Origin: SAR92 clade bacterium H455
GTDB lineage: Bacteria; Pseudomonadota; Gammaproteobacteria; Pseudomonadales; Porticoccaceae
DNA: 64,000 nucleotides
NCBI GenBank assembly: GCA_024802545.1
Contig: CP103416.1
Coordinates: 1,984,001 to 2,048,000, forward strand
Direction: 5' to 3'
A program made the position numbers and the translations under genes. The notes beneath the pieces were generated by a model that searched no databases, was not told the origin of the DNA, and worked only from the letters and a program-made list of their open reading frames with translations. The stretch's first letter is position 1, and every line of letters begins with the position of its first letter. This document shows, piece after piece, positions 18,432 through 27,801 of the stretch.

Positions 18432-18494
18432 ATGACCCTCTCTTTGAGTTACATTTTAACTCTTTTGAGTGTCTAGAAAAGTCTGGGAAGTCCA

Positions 18495-18810
18495 CCATTC
18501 GTTTTTGAACTGGGCGTTTCAGGCATAGCTACCACTCCCTCGGTACTCAAACTAAAAGGATAGGAATTCCAAAGCTACTATCCCAACTATTACTCATAAA
18601 GTTAGACGCAGGCCAACCAGCTTTCCACACAGAATCGCAGGATTCGAGAGGGGAAATACCCCGATACTGTAGAGAAACTTGAAGGCCTGCTTCCCTGAAA
18701 TGTGAAAGAGAGGCTCAAAAAAATAAGACTTAAAATTGCTGCCAGGGCAAGTACGTTGGTTTATTGGCGCTTACCGTTGACCAGACTAATGATATGCTCA
18801 TGCTCTTTTT
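18495..18810. other. Mosaic junction with two dispersed repeats
   Basis: No gene is present. The stretch holds two sequences found again elsewhere in the window: 18557-18589, which matches 23577-23609 with one mismatch, and 18591-18662, which matches 36745-36816 with one mismatch. They abut each other and look like scars left by other elements. Confidence 0.6.
18591..18662. repeat. 72-bp repeat, copy 1 (partner at 36745-36816)
   Basis: This 72-base stretch (begins TACTCATAAAGTTAGACG) matches 36745-36816 at 71 of 72 positions. The other copy lies just beyond the 3' end of the IS91-type transposase remnant, so this may be a stray end of that element. Confidence 0.7.
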
Positions 18811-19348
18811 TCATTGTGAGCTGTCCTCGTCGTTGCCCCACAGGGCATTGACTTTTTTTTGGAGGACTAACAAAGCCGCGGCTTCCGCCAGCGCTTTCTC
18901 TTTGCGGCTTAGTTCCTTTTTCAGTGATTTATTTTCATGTTTTAGCTGCTTATTGTCAGCGTGCTTTTTGTCACCACCACTAACGGCCTTGCCTTCAGCA
19001 AAGTCGCTTTTCCAGTGTTTGATGTGGTGTGGATAAATGCCCTTTTCGCGGCACAACTTACTGATAGCTTCGTCACTTAACGAACCACAGGTAATCACCA
19101 TATTTAGCCGTTCTTCCAGGCTCCAATCTTGCGGTCTTTTCTCTTTTGTCTTTTGTCATTATGTCTATGTCATCAGGTGAACTGGTTTCAAACTCCTGAC
19201 TTTTGGATATTCGAATCCATTTCTGCAGGATTGAATAGCCAACCCCCATATTAATGGCAACTTCTTCTATATTGACTCCCTGTTTGCGTCGAAGTACCTT
19301 TTTGGCTACAGCCTGCATTTTAAACGATTGTGTGAATTTTGTACCCAT
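18811..19348 (-). pseudogene. IS3-family OrfA-like transposase gene, frameshifted
   Basis: Two overlapping minus-strand frames make one protein. The first part (from 19348) reads GTKFTQSFKMQAVAKKVL, then GVGYSILQKWI. The second reads KRPQDWSLEERLNMVITCGS, then GIYPHHIKHWKSDFAEGK and a coiled coil. The join is in an A-rich repeat (ACAAAAGACAAAAGAGAAAAGA) near 19140-19155, so a one-base slip in that tract is the likely lesion. It resembles the longer OrfA proteins of some IS3 subgroups. No OrfB is seen next to it. A GCCTCTA/TAGAGGC hairpin lies just upstream at 19357-19379. Confidence 0.7.
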
Positions 19349-19554
19349 TTTTTATTGCCTCTAGCTGAAAATTAGAGGCGACAACTAGCCTAACCCAGGG
19401 GGATGAGACCTGTGTGGCAAAATGGCATTTCAAAATGAACACCTGATTTTTGTTGGCCCCAAATGATCTAACCACACTCTGCATTGGCTAGATTTGAGGC
19501 CCAGCTCAAAAATGGGGCTATTTCAAGAACCAGTCTAATTTTCTACAAATTTGA

Positions 19555-21288
19555 CTAGAGCCGGGCGCACTTTTGTGCAATACCTGAGTGCAAAATACAC
19601 AGCTCTTCATATCCTTCATGGGATTCAATAAATTCCACACTAAAATTTTCATTTTTTTCTAATCCAAAGTGTAACCTATCATGACTTTGCTTGACGCAAT
19701 GCAGGGCTTTTTCTGCCCCCCTCGGCAAGGTCATATACAATGTTTCTTTTTTCAATGTAACTACAACATTTTGGGAATCTATTGGAAAGTCATAGCATCC
19801 CACTAGCTTCTCCAGTACCTGATTGCTAACTTTTAATGGCTTACGCTTGAACACAAAATCATTCAAGGTTGGCTCAATCGGTATAGATAAAGAAGTGATT
19901 TCGCCATTAGTATCCAGACCAAATGCAACTTTCATCTTTCCTTGATATTGGTCACTCATATCCAGTTCAAATACATCGTAGTGGTAGTGCTCAAGTTTCC
20001 ACCACTTACCCAAAAAAGTAGCATGTAGTGTTTTGGCTTCCCATTTAATCTCAATTTCAGCATAACCTGGAATCGCATAAGTACCTGCGTAAGCTTCTAA
20101 TGAGTGGGTGGAAGGCCTGCTGTCGATACGCTCGTCTTTTGAGGATTCCATTGCTTTGACCATTGCCTGTACTGTTGTTTTATCCCGTTTGAGGAACTCT
20201 TGATTCCAGTCTTTACCTTCTATTCCAAGTATACGATCCAGTGCTTCGTACACCAAAACATCGCGTAGATCTTTAGCGTTAATATTGGTCAATACTATAA
20301 TTGAGAGATCCTCTTGAGGCACAAAAGCACCAGTTACGCTGAAGCCATCCACATTACCCCCGTGATGCAGTAAGGTCACGCCTTGATAAGGTTCAATAAA
20401 CCAGCCCAATCCGTAAGCACACAAATTATTGTTAAACATATGCTCCGGTTTTAAGGGGGTCTGTATCGACATGTGCGGGGTGTGCATTTGTTTGAGATTG
20501 CTAGGAGTGACGAATGGTACCCCATTACTTGTTCCCCCATGGGTGTGTACCTTCATCCAAGTGACAAGATCATTCAGCGAGCTGACAATAGACCCAGCGG
20601 GTGAGGCCTGCGGGAATTCGAAATACGGCATTTGTATCGGCTTGCTCTCACCCTGCTTTAGCATGTAGGGCAACGCTACTTCATCAAACTGCTTGTGGGA
20701 TTCATCAAAGTTGGGTGTAGTGTTCTTCATGCCTAACACATCTAAAATACGTTTCTGGAGAAACTGTTGCCAAGACTCAAAGCCTGTGAGACGGGCGCAA
20801 ATGTAACCCACGGTCTCGTACATCAGATTGTTATACTGCCAAGCCCCCCGGAAAGATGAGTTGGGTTTAAGATGGTACAACCCTTGCAGCAGTTCCTGAT
20901 GGGTTTTATCCTGGCCATACCAGGCGGATTCGTGACGCGGTAAACCGGTACGATGACTAAGCAGATCACACAAGTTTGCATGTTGAGTGGCATATTCGTC
21001 TGCCAGGCGAAATTCTGGCATGACATCCCGAATAGGTTGGTCCCATTCCAATAAACCGTCATCGACCAACAACGCAGCTCCCATGGCTGTGAAAGGTTTG
21101 GTCATTGATGCAATGGGGAAGCGCGTATGTTCGCTGACCGGTAGACCTTGCTCCACATCACGTAGGCCATAACCTCCCATATGCAAAACATCATTTCCTT
21201 TTACTACTGCAACTGCAGCACCAGGGATATGCCAATCATCTAGAGCTTGATTGATGTATTGATCAAAGTTGTTGAGGGATTTTGCCAC
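19555..21288 (-). CDS. S12-family serine hydrolase with C-terminal DUF3471-like region
   Basis: About 577 residues. The catalytic motifs are SMTK (in FPIASMTKPF), YNN (in WQYNNLMY) and HHGGN near 330. The C-terminal 200 residues (SLEAYAGTYAIPGYAEIEIKW onward) form a DUF3471/lipocalin-like tail, longer than in the other two S12 genes here. The start chosen is GTG at 21288, which has AAGGAG 7 bases upstream; an ATG 30 bases further out has no such site. The gene is stranded between IS fragments and intron 2, so it is accessory cargo. Peptidase, esterase and D-amidase roles are all possible. Confidence 0.78.
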   Translation of the reverse strand: MAKSLNNFDQYINQALDDWHIPGAAVAVVKGNDVLHMGGYGLRDVEQGLPVSEHTRFPIASMTKPFTAMGAALLVDDGLLEWDQPIRDVMPEFRLADEYATQHANLCDLLSHRTGLPRHESAWYGQDKTHQELLQGLYHLKPNSSFRGAWQYNNLMYETVGYICARLTGFESWQQFLQKRILDVLGMKNTTPNFDESHKQFDEVALPYMLKQGESKPIQMPYFEFPQASPAGSIVSSLNDLVTWMKVHTHGGTSNGVPFVTPSNLKQMHTPHMSIQTPLKPEHMFNNNLCAYGLGWFIEPYQGVTLLHHGGNVDGFSVTGAFVPQEDLSIIVLTNINAKDLRDVLVYEALDRILGIEGKDWNQEFLKRDKTTVQAMVKAMESSKDERIDSRPSTHSLEAYAGTYAIPGYAEIEIKWEAKTLHATFLGKWWKLEHYHYDVFELDMSDQYQGKMKVAFGLDTNGEITSLSIPIEPTLNDFVFKRKPLKVSNQVLEKLVGCYDFPIDSQNVVVTLKKETLYMTLPRGAEKALHCVKQSHDRLHFGLEKNENFSVEFIESHEGYEELCILHSGIAQKCARL

Positions 21289-21419
21289 GTTGGGACTCCT
21301 TTTGTGATAAGAGCGCATTTGATGATGTTCCAGTGCCCTATTGTTTAGGGTTTTAAAAAATCTTTCCTGGCAGGGTCACGAAATTTTTGATATCTATCCC
21401 CTACCTCTTTTGTCATTGA

Positions 21420-23399
21420 GTAGACTTATCTCCCACCAGGGCAGCATGGCTGCCTGGCGGAGGATAAAACCCTCACAGATCCCCGCATGCGGATTTCCCG
21501 CACGGGGCTCTTCAAAATTTGTTTCCGTCTATACATAAGTGCTCCATTCTAACTTTCGCAACTGATTTGTGGGTGGCGGTTTCCCCAGTGGAAATTGTTC
21601 GAGTCTTTCTTTGAACCCTTCCCAGTTGTAGGAGCATTTTTGGCTCCTGCGGTTTAACCACTTGAACAGGCTTCTAACTGCCTCGTAGTAAAAGTGATTC
21701 AGTTTCGTCCAATTCATTGCGTAGCCAAAATAGTTGTAGTGTCCTCTGAGCTTTGCTTTTGCTAGTGCCCATATTTCACTGGTTTTCAATTGGTTACGTA
21801 TTTTCTTTACCCAATGGTCAAACTCCTGTATTTTCTTATGGAGTTGTTTCTTCTGAGTTTTGACTTTGAGCCTGCGTTTCAGTCCCAAGCCTATTCCCCA
21901 GTAGAATGTAAATCCGAGAAAGTCGAACTGTGTTTTCTCTGTGTTGTGAAAGTTGATGATGCGTGTTTTCTCCTGATTTAACTCAAGCCCGTATTGGGCT
22001 ACGCGTTGGTTCAGTTGCGCCACAAAGGACTTTGCTTTTGCTTTCGAACGAAACAGGAAAACTGGATCATCGGCATACCTAACGATTACAGAGTAGGACG
22101 CATAGTTTTCAATAAACCACTGGTCTAACATCTCATTTAGGTAGATATTTGCCAAAACAGGGCTGGCGATTGATCCTTGCGGCGAGCCTACTACTGTAGG
22201 TTTTATTACGCCGTCGGCGGTTTGGATGGCAGCTTGCATTAATCTGCCAACTAACCCTTTAAAGCGACGGTCGGTAATTCGTCGGCCTAATATCTTCATC
22301 ATTTTCCTGTGAGGAATCGTATTGAAGAAACGAGCAAAATCAATCTCCACTACGTGTGGGCGCTTATTGTTCTTCAGCGATTTATACGTGGCCTGTATGG
22401 CTTGGTGTGCTGATTTATCTGACCGAAACCCAAATGAGTTTCTGATAAAGACCGGTTCATAGACGCTGCCTAGTATTTTAGCAACAGTCCACTCTACCAG
22501 TTTGTCTTCAAAACAGCCTATAGCCAGTGGGCGTTGTTTGCCATCTGCTTTCGGAATCAAAACTTCCCGTTTAGCTTGGGGTTTGTAGGTTCCCTTATGG
22601 ATACGTTCCAACAGGTTTTCCAAGTTAACCTCAAGCTGTTTGCCGTAGTTACGTTTACTTACGCCGTCAATGCCCAAAGCTTTCGATCCGTCAATGGCTT
22701 TGTACGCTTCACACAGAGAAACCTTATCGATGTGTGTGAGTAAATTATTAAACACAACATCTTTATCTCCGGCTGTTAGACGTATCCTTACCCAGCGATT
22801 TTGATACAAGTCTGACTGCAACATGTTCATTTGTGCTCTCTTGATTACCTCAGTGTGTAGTGAGAGTAACTGTAATAAGGTTCAAATTTTGTCAGCCCCT
22901 TCGCTCCACAGGCATTACCCCGCTTCGTCACTACTATGAGCTGATCTGACTCCCCAATAAGGCATCGCGCTTGGCTTGAGAATTCAACTCTTGCTTTCAC
23001 GTTTCGGTATCCTCACCGACCTTAAAGGGGCCTCCCAAGTTCCGACGCTACCCTTTACAACCCGCCATGCTCTTAGACCCCGGGAAAGTCAGTTTTCACT
23101 GAGAAACCTGATATTGCCTTCACCCATAGACAAAGGTTGGGCCCTTCCAGCTCTTTAGTTATCTTTCGGAGCTCCATCGCTTAAGGGTGATTATCCCCAC
23201 CCAATGGCTGACTGTATCGCTGTCTACGCTTCATCCTGATTGTTCGGAATTGACCAATCCCTCCGCACAGAACGCAAGACTCGCTACCAAGCGTTTATGA
23301 TTGCCTCGTTAAAGACAATGTAAACCAAACTTACTTGAGCAGGACTTTCACCTGCCAGGACTTTCACCTGCTGGGTAGCGCCAGCTTCGCTTGGCGCAC
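21420..23399 (-). mobile_element. Second group II intron
   Basis: The 5' boundary GTGCGCC at 23399 fits GUGYG. A domain V-like hairpin lies at 21478-21510 (GAGCCCCGTGCGG...CCGCATGCGGGG), followed by a long domain VI stem at 21425-21470. The likely 3' end is ...GTCTAC at 21420. It encodes its own maturase. The flanking DNA is not a recognisable gene, so the exact ends rest on motif match alone. It differs clearly from the intron at 15454-17750. Confidence 0.75.
21529..22830 (-). CDS. ltrA: Group II intron reverse transcriptase/maturase
   Basis: A 433-residue intron-encoded protein. RT blocks: ALGIDGVSK (near 50), IPKADGKQRPLAI (near 91), NSFGFRSDKSAHQA (near 130), VVGSPQGSIASPVLANI (near 210), VRYADDPVFLF (catalytic YADD, near 252) and FDFLGFTFYWG (near 298). 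A maturase-type domain (LRGHYNYFGYAMN) follows. No endonuclease domain is seen. The residue after YADD is Pro, where Phe or a similar residue is usual. It is the shorter type lacking a DNA-binding/endonuclease extension. The frame is intact. Confidence 0.9.
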   Translation of the reverse strand: MNMLQSDLYQNRWVRIRLTAGDKDVVFNNLLTHIDKVSLCEAYKAIDGSKALGIDGVSKRNYGKQLEVNLENLLERIHKGTYKPQAKREVLIPKADGKQRPLAIGCFEDKLVEWTVAKILGSVYEPVFIRNSFGFRSDKSAHQAIQATYKSLKNNKRPHVVEIDFARFFNTIPHRKMMKILGRRITDRRFKGLVGRLMQAAIQTADGVIKPTVVGSPQGSIASPVLANIYLNEMLDQWFIENYASYSVIVRYADDPVFLFRSKAKAKSFVAQLNQRVAQYGLELNQEKTRIINFHNTEKTQFDFLGFTFYWGIGLGLKRRLKVKTQKKQLHKKIQEFDHWVKKIRNQLKTSEIWALAKAKLRGHYNYFGYAMNWTKLNHFYYEAVRSLFKWLNRRSQKCSYNWEGFKERLEQFPLGKPPPTNQLRKLEWSTYV

Positions 23400-23576
23400 A
23401 TCTTACATCTTGAAGACGCAGACGGGATATTCAACCTCAATGGAGTGATGCATTTCTAAAACCAAACTAAACAAATTTTATAGCCCCCTGCGTTTTCCGG
23501 ACCAACCTGATCACCCGTTGGAGAATGGGTATTCATGATGGGCCGGAATATGCAATTGTCCCAATCAGAACAAATA

Positions 23577-23609
23577 AGGATAGGAATTCCAATGCTACTA
23601 TCCCAACTA
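23577..23609. repeat. 33-bp repeat, copy 2 (partner at 18557-18589)
   Basis: It starts AGGATAGGAATTCC and ends CTACTATCCCAACTA, with complementary GGATAG and CTATCC near its ends. It matches 18557-18589 with one mismatch. Here it truncates the IS66 transposase remnant, whose homology stops at its edge. Confidence 0.65.
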
Positions 23610-23610
23610 G

Positions 23611-24633
23611 TCCGTTTGTTTTGACTGTTTCAACCATACCGTAATGAATGGCGCTGGCATGATCCCCCTTGGGCGTATCACTAAATAACCATCGCCGCCG
23701 GCCTACAGAAAACGGACGAATCGCATTTTCTGCATTGGCATTGCTAATATTCAGACGGCCATCTTCACAATAGCGCACCAACTTGTCCCACTGGTTGATA
23801 CCATAGTATATGGCTTTGTAAGTCAGTTCGCCCTTAACAACACCGCTAATGTTTTTATCAAGCCAAGATTTTAGATTGTTTAGCATCGGTATCGCTAACT
23901 TTTGTCGCTGTCGATATTTTTCGTCAGCAGGTAGATCCTTAATCTGCCTCTCGAGCCGATAAAGAGCGTTAACTTTACTCAAGCCCACGTGTGCTTTACT
24001 GGACTTCCTCGTTTTACCTTTTTCTTTAAAACCTTGGCTCCTTTTTGAGCATCTACAAATTTTCGTCTGAGATGATCAAAACAACCAAGCTGTTTCAGAC
24101 CTTTGCTATGCCAGATTGCATCATAACTACCCATACCGTCACATTGCAGAAACCCTTCAAAGCCATCAAGCAGGCGCGCAGCCAACTCCTTGCTTCTTGA
24201 AGGATCAAAGTCGAATAACACCACCGGTTCATCCGGAGGACCTCCACGCGATACCCACATCCACTTATCCGATGAGGGCGATTTGCCCGGTTCTTTAAGC
24301 ACTTTGATTCGAGTTTCATCCATTTGGAGATAATCATAACTTAACTGATGCTCTCGCATCAGATTGATCAATGGTTGCAACTCTAACGATAGCCGAATAA
24401 CCCAGTTGGCCATACTGGTGCGGGTAACTTCTCCGCCATAGCGCTGCAGAATTAGCTCCAGCCCGTATAGTGGCAAACCGTCACAATATTTTGAAATAAC
24501 CACGTAAGCAAGCAGACTGACGCTTGCAATACATTTGTTTAGTGGATGTTTGGGCAGCTCTGTGGATTTGATCAGGCGTTCTTCTTTCCCTACAAAGACT
24601 GCCTTCTCTTGCAGATACTCTATAAGTAAGCGA
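23611..24633 (-). pseudogene. IS66-family transposase (TnpC) remnant, truncated at both ends and frameshifted
   Basis: The upstream part reads KYCDGLPLYGLELILQRYG, MDETRIKVL and VVLFDFDPSRSKELAARLL, then GCFDHLRRKFVDAQK. The frame then shifts in the A-rich stretch near 24020-24030 and continues as KAHVGLSKVNALYRLERQI, AIYYGINQWDKLVRY, NANAENAIRPFSVGRR. These are standard IS66 TnpC motifs. The N-terminus is replaced by the IS256 end and the C-terminus by the 33-bp repeat at 23577. It is non-functional. Confidence 0.8.
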
Positions 24634-24934
24634 GGGTGTTCTAAATTTTGTGTCAATCCTATAATGTTTGAAAGAGGAGACACACATGTCAAAGGAATTC
24701 GACTACAGCAAAGCCCTAAAAGCAATCCAGTCAGGGCAAGCGATCACAGGTAAAGATGGTGTGCTCGCGCCATTGATCAAACAGCTTACCGAAGCGGCAC
24801 TCACGGCAGAGCTGGAGGCCCACCTAGGGGAAGAAACTGAGCCCAATCGTAAGAATGGCAAGAGTGCGAAAACGGTTAAGACGTCCGCCGGCAATATTCG
24901 CTTAGACACACCAAGAGATCGGAGCGGCACGTTC
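24634..24934 (+). pseudogene. IS256-family transposase, 5' fragment with left end
   Basis: The left terminal sequence GGGTGTTCTAAATTTTGTGT at 24634 is typical of IS256-family ends. It is followed by an AGGAG site and ATG at 24686. The protein reads LIKQLTEAALTAELEAHLGE, then NRKNGKSAKTVKT and LDTPRDRSGTF, the conserved N-terminus of Mutator-type transposases. Homology stops at 24934, where the next IS3 element has inserted. The catalytic part is absent, and no remainder is seen beyond that element. Confidence 0.8.
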
Positions 24935-25005
24935 GGTAATCCCCCCACAAATTAACTGAGGTTTTAAGTAGAATATTCTCGTAACCGATACGCAGGAGAT
25001 TCTGC

Positions 25006-25272
25006 ATGAAGAAATCAAGATATTCAGACAGTCAAATCATGGCTATCATTAAGCAGGCTGAGGCTGGGACGCCAGTGCCAGAGCTCTGCCGGGAGCACGG
25101 CATGAGCTCCGCGAGCTTCTATAAATGGCGCAGTAAATACGGCGGTATGGACGCCTCGATGATGACGCGACTCAAGGAGCTGGAGGACGAAAACAGGCGA
25201 CTAAAGAAGATGTATGCCGAAGAGCGGCTCAAGGCCGAGATCATTCAGGAGGCTATGGCAAAAAAGTGGTAA
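25006..25272 (+). CDS. IS3-family transposase OrfA
   Basis: An 88-residue OrfA. A helix-turn-helix ([20 protein letters not shown], then KWR) occupies residues 19-41, and a coiled coil follows ([20 protein letters not shown]). It ends in [12 protein letters not shown]. The gene overlaps orfB by 7 bases in another frame, and the AAAAAAG run in the overlap (codons for AKKW) is the expected frameshift site. Intact. Confidence 0.9.
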   Translation: MKKSRYSDSQIMAIIKQAEAGTPVPELCREHGMSSASFYKWRSKYGGMDASMMTRLKELEDENRRLKKMYAEERLKAEIIQEAMAKKW

Positions 25273-26093
25273 AGCCATCTCAGCGTCGACAGATGGCTAA
25301 GGTGGCGACAGAGAAGTACAAAGTCAGCGTGAAACTGGTGTGTCTAACGTTCCAGATTAGCCAAACGTGCTACCGATATCAGCCAAAGCTGAGTCAGGAA
25401 AATGCTCTCATCGCAGACTGGTTGATTCGAATTACCCACAATCAACGCAACTGGGGATTTGGCCTGTGCTATCTCTATCTGCGCAATGTGAAGGGCTTTG
25501 GGTGGAACCACAAGCGCGTCTATCGTATTTACCGCGAGCTGGAGCTCAACCTTCGCATAAAGCCAAAGAAGCGCTTAGTGCGGCACAAGCCAGAACCCCT
25601 ATCGGTACCAGCCGCCATCAATGATTGTTGGTCAATGGATTTCATGCATGATCAGCTGTCGGATGGCAGACGTTATCGCTTGTTCAACGTTATTGATGAT
25701 TTCAATCGTGAAGGGCTCGCCATTGAAGTTGACTTCTCATTGCCCGCCATCCGCGTTAAGCGCGCTTTGGATCAGGTCATTGAGTGGAGGGGTAAGCCGC
25801 GGCAGATTCGTTGTGATAATGGGCCAGAATACATTAGTGAGTTGCTGGCGGGTTGGGCGGAAGATCGGGGTATCGATTTACTGTTCATCCAACCTGGCAA
25901 CCCTCAACAAAACGCGTATGTCGAGCGGTACAATCGCACAGTCAGATACGATTGGTTAAGCCATTATCTCTTCGCGCAAATTGAAGAGGTTCAAGACTAT
26001 GCGACTCGTTGGCTCTGGACTTACAATAATGAAAGACCGAATATGGCACTTGGCGGTATAACACCAAAACAGAAGTTGGCGTTAGCTGCATGA
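25266..26093 (+). CDS. IS3-family transposase OrfB
   Basis: A 275-residue DDE transposase. An N-terminal HTH_21-like region ([20 protein letters not shown]) precedes the rve core. The core has the first Asp in [11 protein letters not shown] (near 120), the second in [11 protein letters not shown] (near 180) and the Glu in [13 protein letters not shown] (near 216). The C-terminus ([15 protein letters not shown]) is complete. It catalyses element excision and integration as an OrfAB fusion. All catalytic residues are present and the frame is open, so it is probably active. Confidence 0.92.
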   Translation: MVKPSQRRQMAKVATEKYKVSVKLVCLTFQISQTCYRYQPKLSQENALIADWLIRITHNQRNWGFGLCYLYLRNVKGFGWNHKRVYRIYRELELNLRIKPKKRLVRHKPEPLSVPAAINDCWSMDFMHDQLSDGRRYRLFNVIDDFNREGLAIEVDFSLPAIRVKRALDQVIEWRGKPRQIRCDNGPEYISELLAGWAEDRGIDLLFIQPGNPQQNAYVERYNRTVRYDWLSHYLFAQIEEVQDYATRWLWTYNNERPNMALGGITPKQKLALAA

Positions 26094-26256
26094 CTCTCTA
26101 CTTTTAACTTCGGTTATTAATGGGGGGATTACCCTAGGATTGTTCAAAAAAAAGGCTATCGCAAAAATCATCATGATCAAAGTAATTAAAAAATCTTGGA
26201 TCGATTAAGGTGTTTTGCACGATTATTGTCAACATGAGTTTCCGGATGCGCACTAA

Positions 26257-27801
26257 CTACGAGCTGCGTGAATTACTGCCAATATTTATACAGTTTGGCT
26301 GATAAGGCTCTTGTGAAGTAAGAGTAGCTGTTTCTCGGATTCCTGTTTTGTGTTCTAACAGGGTAATAGTCTTATCTGTTTTTTTAGTTTTCCTCCGCCG
26401 TTCTCGCGTTTCTATACGGCGACGGATGATGGCATTATGGCGTTCGTTAAGTGGGAAGAACCAAATAAAAATCAGGCCTAGAGAGGTAATTGCGAGGGGG
26501 ATCCATGATGCTGCCAAGTATATTCCAAAGGCACTCGACTCACTGTGTTCGGAGGTGGTGGCATCAAAGCCGAACCAGCCGGCGACAGCCAATCCCAAGG
26601 CTGAGCCGAGTGCAGTTTGGCCTTTTAATAAAAAGCTAAAGATGGAGAAGTAAGCTCCGTTTCTTTCTGTTCTGTCTCTTAACGAGCCATAGTCAATAGT
26701 ATCGCTTAACATCACCGGCGAAATTATGCCACCACAGACACTGCCAAAAGTTAAAATAACCTGAAGTATAATTAGATCAATTAAACTAGCCTCCTCAGGT
26801 CGTAGCATGCCTGTATAGCCAACACCACATAGGATCACAAAACTTGAGAATAACCAAGTATTCCTTTTACCCAACTTCAGAACCAATTTGTAACAAAGTG
26901 GCGCTGTCAGCAGGCCACCAGCTACACCAATCAACGCTATCTTGGCAAATTCTTCGCCCAACCCAAGAAATGTATCCACATAGATAAAAAAAAGTCCTCC
27001 CCACATGCCCAGCCCTAGACCCATGCACATATAAGCCACCACAAAGATCTGGAAAGGTTTGTTGGACTTTAGTGCTTCGAAGAATTCCCAAAAATTGTTT
27101 TTCTGTGATATTAGTTCCGTTTGAATTCTTTCAGCTGGTGGTCGTCCACTGGGCGCAAACTTAAGGGAAAAATAGAGGCACGGTACTATTATACATGCTC
27201 CAAAGAGTACGGAGAATTTTAACGTATCTGGTGTAATTTCGCTCGTGGCAAATATTGGTAAAAAGGGAACAATGTAGAACAATATTCCTCCAACCTGTGT
27301 CACGATAAGTATTAAACTGAATATCATGGTTCTTCCGGCAGGATCAGTGGTAATTTCACTCGCCCAGGCTAAATGAGGGATAGTATAAGCGGTCGAAGCC
27401 AGATAGAAGGCCAAACTCCAAAAGGCAAAGTAGGTAATATTCACATTATCAGGTGGCACGAATAGGAAGTAACTAGCAGGGATCAAACATAAAGCCCCTA
27501 CCACTACAAACGGTTTTCTAGTGCCGGTTCGTGATCGGTATTTATCGGAAAAATAGCCAATAAGGGGATCTGTGACGGCATCAAATAATCGACTCACCAA
27601 CAACACAGCAGCAATGCTTGTCAACGCAATTCCATAATGTTTAGCGTAGATGCCTTGAATCACGCCCATTGGCCCCAGAAAAAAAGCGACACCTATAGAG
27701 GGAAGTGAAAATGCCACACCTTGTAGCTTGCTAAATCTTTTTGCAGGCATTTCTCCTGAAACAGGTTTTCGATCAATCATATTGGGTAAAAGCCTTTTCA
27801 A
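26257..27801 (-). CDS. GPH-family (MelB-like) MFS sugar/glycoside:cation symporter
   Basis: A 514-residue inner-membrane transporter with about 12 hydrophobic segments. The signature SRLFDAVTDPLIGYFSDKY then RSRTGTRKPF (residues about 50-80) is diagnostic of the glycoside-pentoside-hexuronide family, where the Asp residues bind the cation. A charged C-terminal tail (RRRIETRERRRKTKK) lies in the cytoplasm. Substrates of relatives are sugars, glucuronides or sulfoquinovose; the one here is unknown. It sits alone between an IS3 element and a 785-base AT-rich gap, with the S9-like gene and a TonB receptor further along. The exact start is uncertain: Met 1, Met 8 or Met 18. Confidence 0.85.
   Translation of the reverse strand: MKRLLPNMIDRKPVSGEMPAKRFSKLQGVAFSLPSIGVAFFLGPMGVIQGIYAKHYGIALTSIAAVLLVSRLFDAVTDPLIGYFSDKYRSRTGTRKPFVVVGALCLIPASYFLFVPPDNVNITYFAFWSLAFYLASTAYTIPHLAWASEITTDPAGRTMIFSLILIVTQVGGILFYIVPFLPIFATSEITPDTLKFSVLFGACIIVPCLYFSLKFAPSGRPPAERIQTELISQKNNFWEFFEALKSNKPFQIFVVAYMCMGLGLGMWGGLFFIYVDTFLGLGEEFAKIALIGVAGGLLTAPLCYKLVLKLGKRNTWLFSSFVILCGVGYTGMLRPEEASLIDLIILQVILTFGSVCGGIISPVMLSDTIDYGSLRDRTERNGAYFSIFSFLLKGQTALGSALGLAVAGWFGFDATTSEHSESSAFGIYLAASWIPLAITSLGLIFIWFFPLNERHNAIIRRRIETRERRRKTKKTDKTITLLEHKTGIRETATLTSQEPYQPNCINIGSNSRSS

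Larger units (their letters stand above)
14969..18494 (-). mobile_element. IS3-family insertion sequence carrying a group II intron
   Basis: Near-perfect terminal inverted repeats mark the ends: TGGCCTTCCCAGGCTTTGCT at 14969 and the matching TGGACTTCCCAGACTTTTCT read inward from 18494, each continuing into AGACACT. Between them are orfA and an orfB broken by the group II intron at 15454-17750. Without the intron the element would be about 1.2 kb, a normal IS3 size. No clear target-site duplication is visible (CAC left, CCA right). Confidence 0.85.
24935..26133 (+). mobile_element. IS3-family insertion sequence (IS51-like subgroup), apparently intact
   Basis: The terminal inverted repeats are GGTAATCCCCCCACAAATTA at 24935 and, read inward from 26133, GGTAATCCCCCCATTAATAA. 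Both continue into an AAGTAGA block. They enclose a complete orfA and orfB. No target duplication is obvious. A lone copy of the same end sits at 44516. Confidence 0.85.

Noticed and set aside
14960..18500. Target-site duplication of the IS3 element
   Set aside because: Flanks CAC and CCA do not match; none is claimed.
18764..19036. Plus-strand frame of 90 codons opposite the IS3 orfA remnant
   Set aside because: Its translation is a Leu/Ser/Phe-rich mirror of the coiled-coil codons on the other strand.
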